A stretch of 64,000 bases of DNA, taken from Paraburkholderia sp. UYCP14C (lineage in GTDB: Bacteria > Pseudomonadota > Gammaproteobacteria > Burkholderiales > Burkholderiaceae). Numbering within the stretch: position 1 is the first letter of the stretch; the number at the start of each line of letters is the position of its first letter. The stretch is from NCBI RefSeq assembly GCF_004197395.1, contig NZ_SELS01000036.1, forward strand, positions 1 through 64,000, given 5' to 3'. This document shows, one piece after another, positions 45,684 through 54,415 of the stretch. The notes below the pieces were generated by a model. The model searched no databases. It was not told the origin of the DNA and saw only the letters and a program-made list of their open reading frames with translations. Made by a program: the position numbers and the translations under genes.

Positions 45684-47003
45684 ATGAACGCATTGCCCCG
45701 CACCGACGCCCGGCAGATGAGGCGCGTGGTCGTCGCGAGCCTGATCGGCGCGACGATCGAGTGGTACGACTTCTTCCTCTACGGCGTTGTCGCCGGCATC
45801 GTCTTCAACAAGCTTTACTTCCCGAGCGGCGACCCCCTCATTTCGACGATGCTCGCCTATGGCACCTTCGCCGTGGGCTTCCTGAGCCGCCCCCTCGGCG
45901 GCATCGTCTTCGGTCACTTCGGCGACCGGCTCGGCCGCAAAAGCATGCTGATCATGACGCTTTCGATCATGGGCGTCGCCACAGTGCTGATCGGCGCGGT
46001 GCCGACCTATGCGCAAATCGGCTTGTGGGCGCCCGCGCTGCTGCTCGTTCTGCGCGTGGCGCAAGGCTTGGGCCTTGGCGGCGAATGGGGCGGCGCCGTG
46101 CTGATGTCGTTCGAATACGCGCCCGAAGGCAAGCGCGGCCTCTATGCGAGCATTCCGCAGATTGGCCTCGCGATCGGGCTATGCCTTGCGTCCGGCGTGG
46201 TCGCCCTGCTCTCCTCCGTACTCAGCAATGCGCAGTTTCTCGGCTGGGGCTGGCGCGTTGCGTTCTTCCTTTCCTTTGCGCTCGTCGCGATCGGCATGTA
46301 TATCCGCCTGCGCGTGCTGGAAACACCCGAGTTCGAACGCGTGAAGCAACAAGGTGCCGAGGTCCGCGTGCCGATCGCCGAGGTGCTCTTCCGCTATCCT
46401 GGCAACGTACTCGCCGGGATGGGGGCGCGCTTCATCGACGGCGTGTTCTTCAACGTCTTTGCCGTCTTCGCGATCGCCTACCTCACGCAGACGCTCAAGC
46501 TCTCTCGCACCGACGCGCTGCTCGCCGTCATGGCCGCCGCCTTCACGATGATTTTCACGATTCCGTTTTTCGGGCGCCTTTCGGATCGCATCGGCAGAAC
46601 GCGCATCTACTTCTGGGGCTCGCTCTTTACCGGCCTGTCGTCTTTCTTCGGCTTCTGGCTCATGAAGCACAGCGGCGGCTCGCCGGTGTTCGTGTGGATC
46701 GCCGTGATCATTCCGCTCGGCGTGATTTACGCTTCCGTCTATGGGCCCGAGGCGGCGCTCTTCGCAGAACTGTTCGACGCTAACGTGCGCTACTCCGGGA
46801 TCTCGTTCGTCTATCAGTTCTCCGGCATCTTCGCGAGCGGCATCAGCCCCATCATCGCGACCTGGCTTTTGCAGCGCAATGGCGGCGATCCTTGGCTCAT
46901 CTGCCTCTATACGATGTTCGCGGGTATCGTTAGCGCGCTGTCGGCCGCGTGGGTGGGACGCCGGCATCACGCGCGGCATCTTGCCATCAGCGGAGTGCGG
47001 TGA
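45684..47003 (+). CDS. iseU: MFS transporter (metabolite:H+ symporter), probable isethionate importer
   Basis: This 439-residue carrier has AAAGGAGACAGCC before the start and 12 helices. The family begins with ASLIGATIEWYDFFLYGVVA and has the loop motif FGHFGDRLGRKSMLIMTLSI and QGLGLGGEWGGAVLMSFEYA, which mark the MHS (ShiA/ProP-like) group. It follows the GMC dehydrogenase gene by 132 bases on the same strand. Import of isethionate is inferred from that position. Confidence 0.75.
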   Translation: MNALPRTDARQMRRVVVASLIGATIEWYDFFLYGVVAGIVFNKLYFPSGDPLISTMLAYGTFAVGFLSRPLGGIVFGHFGDRLGRKSMLIMTLSIMGVATVLIGAVPTYAQIGLWAPALLLVLRVAQGLGLGGEWGGAVLMSFEYAPEGKRGLYASIPQIGLAIGLCLASGVVALLSSVLSNAQFLGWGWRVAFFLSFALVAIGMYIRLRVLETPEFERVKQQGAEVRVPIAEVLFRYPGNVLAGMGARFIDGVFFNVFAVFAIAYLTQTLKLSRTDALLAVMAAAFTMIFTIPFFGRLSDRIGRTRIYFWGSLFTGLSSFFGFWLMKHSGGSPVFVWIAVIIPLGVIYASVYGPEAALFAELFDANVRYSGISFVYQFSGIFASGISPIIATWLLQRNGGDPWLICLYTMFAGIVSALSAAWVGRRHHARHLAISGVR

Positions 47004-47031
47004 GAGATTCGCCGCGCTTCGTGCGCGGCAT

Positions 47032-47455
47032 TCAATGCGACACTTCTACACGGCGGCACGCGAGCAGTCCGCCGCGCAGCACCGCTTCGGTCTGCGCATC
47101 GATGAATCCGATGAAGACGATGACGCTCTGAGTCCCGTGCGCCGCATGTTCGCCCTGCATAGGCGGCGTCATGCGCAGCCGGCGCGCCGCGACCTGACAC
47201 GCGCGCGTGCTGACGCCGCCCGCTGCATCCACCACGCGCGCGAAGCCCTTCGCGCGCAGGATCGTGCCCGGCAGCGTCTCGAGCCATGCGCGCAGGCGCG
47301 CTTCTTCCAGCACGTCGGGCGCGGCGAGCGCCAGGCTCGCGAACGACAAGCGGGCGCACCAGCTCCGGCGCGTCTGCCACCACGAGCACTGCCCCGAGAC
47401 TTCCGGTTGCCCTCCGGCGAGAGGTCGTCGACGAGATCGGCCGCTGTCGTCACGC
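47032..47455 (-). pseudogene. CobW/G3E GTPase C-terminal relic
   Basis: On the minus strand one frame gives AAPDVLEEARLRAWLETLPG then TILRAKGFARVVDAAGG and closes with VIVFIGFIDAQTEAVLRGGL. This is the CobW C-terminal domain (LRAKGF motif) found in G3E metal chaperones. Earlier parts (TTAADLVDDLSPEGN, VLVVADAPELVRPLVVRE) lie in two other frames, so at least two shifts separate them. The GTPase domain is missing. It is the only clearly broken gene inside the otherwise intact island. Confidence 0.5.
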
Positions 47456-47570
47456 CCGCGAGCGGCGCGCCGCGGCAGGCTCTGCCGCGTGCAGACGGCG
47501 CTCAAGCGCTGCGCCGATAGCTGAGATAATGAAGTCACCCCAGCCTCAAACCCCACCCCAAGGAGCCAAT

Positions 47571-48485
47571 GTGAGTCAATCCGCATCCCCGTCTGCCCCC
47601 AATCCGGTACGCCGAGTCGCGTTCCTGGGCCTCGGCGTTATGGGCCATCCGATGGCCGGTCATCTCGCCAAAGCCGGGCTCGAAGTGACGGTCTACAACC
47701 GCACCGCCGAAAGGGCCGCACAGTGGGTCGCCGAATACGGCGGACGCGCGGCCGCCACGCCGCGCGAAGCGGCCCAGGGCGCCGATCTGGTGCTCGCCTG
47801 CGTCGGCAATGACGACGACCTGCGCAGCATCACACTCGGCGCGGACGGCGCATTCGCCGGCATGGCGCGCGACGCCGTATTCGCCGACCATACGACCGCC
47901 TCCGCCAACGTGGCGCGGGAGCTTTCCGCGAGCGCCTCCGAACATGGCCTGCATTTCATCGACGCGCCCGTGTCGGGCGGCCAGGCGGGTGCCCAGAACG
48001 GCAAGCTCACAATTATGTGTGGCGGCGAAGCCGCGGCTTTCGAGCGCGCGAAGTCCACGCTCGCCCACTATGGGGCGGCCGTAACGCTGGTGGGCCCGGC
48101 GGGCGCCGGCCAGCTTGCCAAAATGGTCAACCAGATCTGCATTGCCGGCCTCGTGCAGGGGCTTTCCGAGGCAATCAACTTCGGCGAGCACGCCGGGCTC
48201 GACATGGCGCTGGTGCTTGAGGTGATCGGCAAGGGCGCCGCCGCGAGCTGGCAGATGGACAACCGCGGCCAGACGATGATGGCCAACAAGTTCGACTTTG
48301 GCTTCGCTGTGGACTGGATGCGCAAGGATCTCGGCTTCTGTCTCGACGAAGCGAAGCGCAATGGTGCTTCACTGCCGGTTACGGCGCTCGTCGACCAGTT
48401 CTACGGCGACGTACAGCGCCTGGGCGGCAGCCGCTTCGACACGTCGAGCCTCATCTGGCGCCTGCGCAAGCTCGGCGGCGCATAA
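47571..48485 (+). CDS. Beta-hydroxyacid dehydrogenase (HIBADH/YihU family)
   Basis: About 304 residues. GTG 47571 is chosen because AAGGAG lies five bases upstream. The NAD(P) motif is VAFLGLGVMGHPMAGHLAKA near residue 20, the substrate motif DAPVSGGQAGAQNG near 137, and the catalytic lysine sits in GQLAKMVNQI near 187. The family includes 3-hydroxyisobutyrate and tartronate-semialdehyde reductases and sulfolactaldehyde reductase YihU. Lying between isethionate-type and sulfoacetate-type genes, it may reduce or oxidise a sulfonated hydroxyacid or aldehyde. The exact substrate is unknown. Confidence 0.82.
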   Translation: MSQSASPSAPNPVRRVAFLGLGVMGHPMAGHLAKAGLEVTVYNRTAERAAQWVAEYGGRAAATPREAAQGADLVLACVGNDDDLRSITLGADGAFAGMARDAVFADHTTASANVARELSASASEHGLHFIDAPVSGGQAGAQNGKLTIMCGGEAAAFERAKSTLAHYGAAVTLVGPAGAGQLAKMVNQICIAGLVQGLSEAINFGEHAGLDMALVLEVIGKGAAASWQMDNRGQTMMANKFDFGFAVDWMRKDLGFCLDEAKRNGASLPVTALVDQFYGDVQRLGGSRFDTSSLIWRLRKLGGA

Positions 48486-48561
48486 CGCGTAACTGGGCGG
48501 CGGTCCCCGGAAGCCGAAAGGGCCGCCGCATGCATTGCCTCACACCCGCGTCCAGCCGGGC

Positions 48562-49944
48562 TCAGCGCCACCAGCGCAGCGGCCGCCGCAACGTATGCCG
48601 CTCGAGCCGCACCGTCGGCATGCTGTCGAGGAACGCAAAGGCGCCAGCCTCCTGCGTGCCCATGCGCCGCTCGCGTTCCTCGTCGGCTTCGACCGTGCGC
48701 GCGGTATCGATGAAGAGCGCCGCGACGATCCCCAGCGCAAGCAGCCCCGCCGAAATCATGAACGGCACGTTGTAGCTGCCGGTGTGCTGGATCAGATATC
48801 CGAACACGACCGGCGACACCATCCCCGCAATACCGAAGCCCGTGTTCATCATGCCGCCCGCCGTGCCCGCGTACTTGCCGGCGATGTCGAGCGGCAGTGT
48901 CCATAGCACCGGATTCGTGATCTCGAGGAAAAAGAACGAAGCGGAGAGGAACAGGACCGCGACCATCGGATTGGCGACCGACACCATGGGCAGCAGGAAA
49001 GCGAGCGAGCCGCCCATGCCAGTCACGAGCACCGCACAGCGCGCGAAGCGCAGCCGGCCCGTCCATTTGTAGAGCCGGTCGGAGACCACGCCGCCGAGCG
49101 TGTCGCCCACCACGCCGGCGAGCAGCGGCAGTGCCGTGAAGAGCGCGAGCTGCTTCAGGTCGAAACCGCGCGACTCCTTCAGATAGGACGGCAGCCAGGT
49201 CAGATAAACCCACAGCAGCCAGCCGTAGCAGAAGTCGACGAAGGTGACGAGCCACATGCGCCGCACGAGCTTGCGCCACGGCGTGGCCGCGCGCTTCGCG
49301 CGGTCGCAGTCGCCCTTGCGATAGCCGATCTCGGCGGTCTCTTCTGGCGTGATGCGCCGGCTTTGCTCCGGCGAGTTCGTGAACACGAAGAAGTAGAGCA
49401 CCGTCCACATGAGGCTCACGATGCCGAGCAGGATGAACGCGTCGCGCCAGCCGCCCGCAACCACCACCGCGAGCACGAGCGGCGGCGTGATCGCGCCGCC
49501 GAGGCGCGCGAAGCTGTGCGTGATTCCCTGCGCGAAGCCGCGTTCGCCCACCGGCATCCAGTACGTGAAAGCGCGCGTGGCCGTGGGAAACGCCCCACCT
49601 TCGCCGACGCCGAGCGCGAAGCGCAGCCCCACCAGCATCGCGACGCTGCCCGCAAAGCCCGTGGCGAACGTCGCCGCGCCCCAGATCAACGAGAGCACGG
49701 TGAGCACGAGCTTCGGCCCTAACTTGTCCGACAGCCAGCCGCCGATGATCTGCATGACGGCATACGGATAGGCAAAGGCGGAGAACACGAGTCCGAGCTG
49801 CACTGCGCTCAGGCCCATCTCATGGCGAATAAGCGGTCCCGCGACCGCGATGTTTACGCGATCGATGTACGAGATGAAATACATCAGGCACATGACCGCG
49901 AGAATGATATGGCGCGTCTTGACGCGCTGCGCGTGCTGTTTCAT
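48562..49944 (-). CDS. sauU: MFS transporter (ACS family), probable sulfoacetate importer
   Basis: A 460-residue, 12-helix carrier with CAGGAGACGACAAC before the start. N-terminal FISYIDRVNIAVAGPLIRHE and GGWLSDKLGPKLVLTVLSLI are hallmarks of the anion:cation symporter group that carries organic anions. The last 45 residues are a polar tail. It is the third gene of sauS-sauT-sauU, 58 bases after the ligase, the same order as the sulfoacetate operon known from Cupriavidus necator. Sulfoacetate uptake is inferred from this context. Confidence 0.8.
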   Translation of the reverse strand: MKQHAQRVKTRHIILAVMCLMYFISYIDRVNIAVAGPLIRHEMGLSAVQLGLVFSAFAYPYAVMQIIGGWLSDKLGPKLVLTVLSLIWGAATFATGFAGSVAMLVGLRFALGVGEGGAFPTATRAFTYWMPVGERGFAQGITHSFARLGGAITPPLVLAVVVAGGWRDAFILLGIVSLMWTVLYFFVFTNSPEQSRRITPEETAEIGYRKGDCDRAKRAATPWRKLVRRMWLVTFVDFCYGWLLWVYLTWLPSYLKESRGFDLKQLALFTALPLLAGVVGDTLGGVVSDRLYKWTGRLRFARCAVLVTGMGGSLAFLLPMVSVANPMVAVLFLSASFFFLEITNPVLWTLPLDIAGKYAGTAGGMMNTGFGIAGMVSPVVFGYLIQHTGSYNVPFMISAGLLALGIVAALFIDTARTVEADEERERRMGTQEAGAFAFLDSMPTVRLERHTLRRPLRWWR

Positions 49945-50002
49945 GTTGTCGTCTCCTGAGTCTCTCTTTTGTGTCGGCGGATCGGATCCGCACAGGCGCG
50001 TG

Positions 50003-51661
50003 TCAGTCCGAAGGTGTCACAAGCTTCAGACGCTGGACCTTGCCCGAGGGGCCGCGCGGCAGCTCGCTCACGAAGCGGAACTCTCGTGGCGTCTTGTAGC
50101 GGCCCAGTTCGCGCAGGCAGTGCTCGCGCAGATCGGCGGGGTCGGGCGCGCCCTGCGCTTCGCGCGGCACCACAAACGCGACGATCTCCTGCCCATAGGC
50201 TGGATCGGGCACGCCGACGGCCGCTGCATCGAGCACGCCCGGATGGCGCAGCAACGCCTCGTCGATCTCGCGAGGCGCAATGTTTTCGCCACCCTTGATG
50301 ATCAGCTCCTTCGAGCGGCCGTTGATATAGAAGTAGCCTTCGTCGTCGCGGTAGCCGAGATCGCCGGTGCGCAGCCAGCCGTCGGCGGTGAACGCCTTCG
50401 CGGTGTCCTCGCGGCGCTTGTAATAGCCGCGCATCACCTGATCGCCGCGCAACACGATTTCGCCGCACTCGTTCGGTCCGCATTCGCGGCCGTCGCGATC
50501 GATCACGCGCGCCTCGCCGCCCGATGGCAGGCCGATGCTGCCAATCCGGCGCCGCGATTCCTCGTACGGATTGCTGAAGACTGGCGCGGCAGTCTCGGTC
50601 ATCCCCATCGTCTCGATCACGCCAATGCCAAAGCGCGCCTCGAACGCGCGATGATGGTCGGCGGGCAGCGCGGCAGACGCGCTGCGGCAGAACTTGAGCG
50701 CGGACAGGTCTAGCCCTCGCGGTTCGTCGCCGGCGAGCAGAAAGGCGACGATCGTCGGCACCACGTTGATCCACGTGCAGCCGTAGCTGGCAGCGTCGCG
50801 CCAGAACGTGCGCCCGGAGAAACGCGGCGTCAGCACGACTGAGCCCGCGTGCCAAAGCGGAGCAAGCAAGGTCACGACGAGGCCGTTGATGTGATAAAGC
50901 GGCAGCGATGCCAGCACGCGGTCGTCGGCGGCAAGCCGGTGCTCGAGGCTGATGTTGCGCGCGTTCGCATGCAGGCTTTCGTGGCTGAGAAGCACACCCT
51001 TCGGCGCACCGGTCGTGCCCGAGGTATACATCAGGAGGGCGACGTCGGCAGACACGGGCGCGGCAGTGATTTCCGCTGGCGCAGGCTCGAGGCCAGAGAG
51101 AAACGACGCCGGCACGGCGCTCGCCACATCGGTGCCCGCCGTTCCGAGCGCGGGCAGCACCGGCAATGTGATGGCATCCGGCTCGGTACGCACGAGCGCA
51201 ATGTCGCGCGACATGCCCTGCTCGCGCAGCGCGGCGAGTGCCGCTGCGAGCGCGACGCTGGTCTGCGCGCTCGCGAAGATCATCCGCGTATCCGAATGCT
51301 CGACGACATAGGCAAGCTGGGACGTCTGGCAAAGCAGGTTGAGCGGATGCGCGATCAGTCCGCTGTACATCGCGCCGAGCAGCAGCGTGGCAGTCTGGAT
51401 GCCGTTGCCCATCAGGACCGAAACGACGTCGCCCGGTTTCAGGCCGGCGTCGCGAAAGCGGATGTCGAGCGCGCGACACCGCTCGAGCAGCGCGCCGAAG
51501 GTTAGCGTCGCGCCCGCTGTGGCGCTGTCGGTGCCTGCGCCGGCCTCTTCGTTGTCGCCGTCCTGCACACGCTCGTCCGGCACAGCCAGAAGGAACGGCT
51601 TGTCCGGATACTGCGCGGCGCGCGCTTCGATCAGCGCGCGGATCGTCGCAGGCGCGCTCAT
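50003..51661 (-). CDS. sauT: AMP-forming acyl-CoA ligase, probable sulfoacetate-CoA ligase
   Basis: About 552 residues of an ANL-superfamily ligase. The ATP loop is LLMYTSGTTGAPKGVLLSHE near residue 160-180. The second motif is ETMGMTETAAPVFSN. The hinge and C-terminal domain follow with WLRTGDLGYRDDEGYFYING and the catalytic lysine region RGPSGKVQRLKL at the end. The start ATG overlaps the stop of the preceding gene by four bases, so translation is coupled. With the acylating dehydrogenase it should form sulfoacetyl-CoA and then sulfoacetaldehyde. Alone it could be called a generic acyl-CoA synthetase. Confidence 0.8.
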   Translation of the reverse strand: MSAPATIRALIEARAAQYPDKPFLLAVPDERVQDGDNEEAGAGTDSATAGATLTFGALLERCRALDIRFRDAGLKPGDVVSVLMGNGIQTATLLLGAMYSGLIAHPLNLLCQTSQLAYVVEHSDTRMIFASAQTSVALAAALAALREQGMSRDIALVRTEPDAITLPVLPALGTAGTDVASAVPASFLSGLEPAPAEITAAPVSADVALLMYTSGTTGAPKGVLLSHESLHANARNISLEHRLAADDRVLASLPLYHINGLVVTLLAPLWHAGSVVLTPRFSGRTFWRDAASYGCTWINVVPTIVAFLLAGDEPRGLDLSALKFCRSASAALPADHHRAFEARFGIGVIETMGMTETAAPVFSNPYEESRRRIGSIGLPSGGEARVIDRDGRECGPNECGEIVLRGDQVMRGYYKRREDTAKAFTADGWLRTGDLGYRDDEGYFYINGRSKELIIKGGENIAPREIDEALLRHPGVLDAAAVGVPDPAYGQEIVAFVVPREAQGAPDPADLREHCLRELGRYKTPREFRFVSELPRGPSGKVQRLKLVTPSD

Positions 51662-53109
51662 TGGCCGAACCTCCGGAAATAGTCTCCGAGCAAGGTGTCG
51701 AGCTCGGGAACGCGCTCCGCGATCGAATACGCTACACGCGTGATGTTCAGGTACTGGCGAAAGCCGAGATTGTCCGAAAAATTGTTGCGCCCCCAGGTGC
51801 CGCAGCCCATCGAGAGCGAGAATGGCAGGCCGTTGTCGAAATTGCCGCCCGTCGCGAAGCAATGCGCCTGGTTGACGATCACGCGCGCCACCGGCAGCGT
51901 CGAACCCAGCGTCTCAGCTTCGTGCAACTCGCCCGTGTGCAGGCCGACGGAGTGACCCGCCCCCATGTACGCGTAAAGACTGCGCACGATATCCGCCGCA
52001 TCGCCGAAATCACGCGCGCGGTAGACCGTCAGCACCGGGGCGAGCTTTTCGCCCGAAAAAGGGTGGGTCGCCCCGAAGCCGCTCTCCTCTACCATCAGGA
52101 ACGCGCTGTCATGCGCCGCCGCTTCGGCCACCTCGTCGAGTCCGGCGGTGCGCGCGATCTGCGCCGCAGACTTGGCGGTGCAAAGCGCGGAGAGCTTGCC
52201 GTCGGTCCACATGGCTTTCTGCAATTGCGCCTTTTGCTGGGCGTCGAGCAGCACGCCGCCACACGCGGCGAGCTCGCGCAACATCGCGTCGTAGACCGCC
52301 TGGTCGATCACGACGCTGTTCTCCGACGAGCAACTCGTCGCGTAGTCGAAGGTTTTCGACGCGGAGATCTTGTGCGCTGCATCGCGAAGGTTCGCGGTAG
52401 GCGTGACGATCGACGCCACATTGCCGGCCCCCACGCCGAACGCCGGGGTGCCGCTTGCGTAGGCCATGCGCACATTCGCCTGCGAACCGGTTGCGACCAC
52501 GAGGTCGGCTTCGCCCATCAGCGCGGCGGTAGCGGCCTTGTCCACCGGTCCGGGCAGCATCTGCACGAGCGCCGGGTCCAGCCCTGCCTTCGCGAACTGC
52601 GCATGGATGAAGCCAACGAGCGCCGCGCACGTACCATAGCCCTTCGGCGACGGCGCGACGATCACCGCATTGCCGCATTTGAGCGCGTTGATGATCTTGT
52701 TGGCCGGGGTCGCGGCCGGATTGGTGGAGGGCGTAATCGCCGCAACTACCCCGACCGCGCGCGCAATCTCGACAATGCCGGCGGCCTCGTCTCGCGCGAT
52801 CACGCCAGAGGTCTTTTTCCCTTGCAGGTCGCGCAGCAGTCCGAGCGTCTTGCGGTAGTTTTTGCGGAATTTGTCTTCTGCGTTCCCGAGCCCGGTGTCT
52901 CGCACCGCCAGCTCGGCAAGCTCACGGTTTCGGCCGGGCTCCATGATCGCCCAGGCGGCCGCCGCCGCAGCGGTATCCAGGGTTGCTTGTCCGGCGAACT
53001 CGAATGCTCTTTGCGCCGCACGCGAACGCGCAACGAGCGCGGCGATCTCCGGCGCGGGCGGGTCGGATCGACCCGCACCGGCGACGACTGCGGTGTCCCT
53101 CACATTCAT
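51658..53109 (-). CDS. sauS: Acylating aldehyde dehydrogenase, probable sulfoacetaldehyde dehydrogenase
   Basis: About 483 residues from ATG 53109 (CGGAG eight bases upstream). It belongs to the CoA-acylating branch: VGVVAAITPSTNPAATPANK, then NALKCGNAVIVAPSPKGYGT, and the catalytic cysteine C260 in FDYATSCSSENSVV. The closing region FATGGNFDNGLPFSLSMGCG resembles PduP/AdhE dehydrogenase ends. It would reduce sulfoacetyl-CoA to sulfoacetaldehyde, feeding Xsc. First gene of sauS-sauT-sauU, divergent from an IclR regulator. Both gene order and family match the known sauRSTU set. Confidence 0.83.
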   Translation of the reverse strand: MNVRDTAVVAGAGRSDPPAPEIAALVARSRAAQRAFEFAGQATLDTAAAAAAWAIMEPGRNRELAELAVRDTGLGNAEDKFRKNYRKTLGLLRDLQGKKTSGVIARDEAAGIVEIARAVGVVAAITPSTNPAATPANKIINALKCGNAVIVAPSPKGYGTCAALVGFIHAQFAKAGLDPALVQMLPGPVDKAATAALMGEADLVVATGSQANVRMAYASGTPAFGVGAGNVASIVTPTANLRDAAHKISASKTFDYATSCSSENSVVIDQAVYDAMLRELAACGGVLLDAQQKAQLQKAMWTDGKLSALCTAKSAAQIARTAGLDEVAEAAAHDSAFLMVEESGFGATHPFSGEKLAPVLTVYRARDFGDAADIVRSLYAYMGAGHSVGLHTGELHEAETLGSTLPVARVIVNQAHCFATGGNFDNGLPFSLSMGCGTWGRNNFSDNLGFRQYLNITRVAYSIAERVPELDTLLGDYFRRFGQ

Positions 53110-53128
53110 CGGTGAACTCCGTTTGAAC

Positions 53129-53148
53129 AATTGGCTGTACTGCCAATT
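53129..53148. promoter_or_regulatory. Palindrome 1 in the sauS-sauR control region
   Basis: AATTGGC-TGTACT-GCCAATT is a perfect seven-base-arm inverted repeat with six-base spacer, 20 bases before the sauS start. Its position fits an operator that blocks or controls sauS transcription. Confidence 0.55.
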
Positions 53149-53230
53149 TATTCATCGGCGCGCGAATGCGGGTCCCGATTCCCGCGCAATCGCAGACACA
53201 CGGATGCAAAGGCGCGGAATCCGCGATTTT

Positions 53231-53250
53231 CGGGACTTTCACCAGTCCCG
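53231..53250. promoter_or_regulatory. Palindrome 2 in the sauS-sauR control region
   Basis: CGGGACT-TTCACC-AGTCCCG has the same 7-6-7 layout as palindrome 1 but a different arm sequence. It lies 77 bases before the sauR start and 122 bases before sauS. Spacing between the two centres is 102 bases. Confidence 0.5.
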
Positions 53251-53326
53251 GAAATTGCACTGGGAGATGCACAATGGCGGGAAGACTCGCGTCAACCGCA
53301 CAATGCACCCGACGCAGGAGACAAGT

Positions 53327-54085
53327 GTGTCGAACCAATCGAATGCGGCGGCAGTCCGCGCGTTCCGCGTGCTGGAAACACTAGCCCAGGCGGGCCGTCC
53401 TTTGGCGATGATGGATCTGGTGCAGGCGCTGGGTTTGCCCAAGCAGACCGTACACCGCATCCTGACCCAGCTCGCCGACGCGTGGCTCGTCACGCGAGGC
53501 GCCAACGACAAGCTGTACGAGTGTTCGGCACGCGTGAGAATGATGGCGGTAAACGTGCTGATGCATGCGGGGCCGGCTGCGGCGCGGCATCTGCTGCTTG
53601 AGCAGCTCGTCGAAAAGATTGGCGAAACCTGCAATCTCACCATGCTCGCCGGCAACGACGTGGTGTATGTCGACCGCGTAGAAACCGAATGGCCGTTACG
53701 CATGCACCTGCAGCCGGGCTCGCACGTGCCGCTGCACTGTTCAGCAAGCGGCAAGCTGCTGCTGAGCTTTCTACCCAAGGAGCGCCGCGATCGCGTGATC
53801 GAGACGCTGCCGTTGCGCGCCCATTCGGAGCAAACGATCACCGACCGCGAAGCGTTGCGCAAGGAGCTGGCGGTGACGCGTCGCCGCCAGCTCGCGATCA
53901 ATAATCAGGAGCATTTACAGGGCTTGATCGCAATCGCCGTTCCCGTGATGTTGGACCGTAACCGTGCGTGCGCGGCAATCGCCGTCCAGGCACCGGTCGG
54001 GCGCGTCGCGCTCGACGACTTGCTCGCGTTCGTGCCCGACCTAAGGCATGCCGCAACCGAAACCGCGAAGACTTTCCGCGTGTAA
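53327..54085 (+). CDS. sauR: IclR-family regulator, probable sulfoacetate regulator
   Basis: About 252 residues. GTG 53327 is preferred because CAGGAG lies six bases upstream; an ATG at 53303 is an alternative. The winged helix is RAFRVLETLAQAGRPLAMMD with LPKQTVHRILTQLADAWLV. The IclR effector domain follows: IGETCNLTMLAGNDVVYVDR, VPLHCSASGKLLLSF, QLAINNQEHLQGLIAIAVPV. It is divergent from sauS and marks the right end of the island. It is clearly a paralogue of the regulator at 42851, sharing the GETCNLT and VPLHC-ASGKL blocks. Confidence 0.82.
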   Translation: MSNQSNAAAVRAFRVLETLAQAGRPLAMMDLVQALGLPKQTVHRILTQLADAWLVTRGANDKLYECSARVRMMAVNVLMHAGPAAARHLLLEQLVEKIGETCNLTMLAGNDVVYVDRVETEWPLRMHLQPGSHVPLHCSASGKLLLSFLPKERRDRVIETLPLRAHSEQTITDREALRKELAVTRRRQLAINNQEHLQGLIAIAVPVMLDRNRACAAIAVQAPVGRVALDDLLAFVPDLRHAATETAKTFRV

Positions 54086-54415
54086 AGGTCTGTGTAGCGC
54101 TCAAGCGCGCGCAATTTTGATTGAGGCAGTGGCGACTTCCGCACACGATCGCATAGCTTCATCGTTGGCTCGTGGGGAAGCCATGGCGGGCCATGAATTC
54201 GACTGCACGTTTGCTCCCATTTGCGGCACCGCCACCACGGAGTTTACGGGTGCAAGTTGATAGTGCATCATTTCGGGCTGCATTCTTTCGAGTCGCAAGA
54301 CACGGCACCGACCTGGTACCGACGCTCGGCTTCCGCGGGCGTTGAACTGCGACGTCCGCCTGCGATCCGGCGTGAGTCGCTGCGAGGCAGCGCCGCTTGA
54401 CATGAGCCTTTGGCG
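54086..54415. other. Intergenic, nothing recognised
   Basis: No supported frame. The visible change from GC-rich island sequence to a more mixed composition begins here. Confidence 0.35.

Noticed and set aside
51661-53115. A 484-codon plus-strand frame over sauS
   Set aside because: Shadow frame, Arg/His-rich, no domain; sauS has a complete active site.
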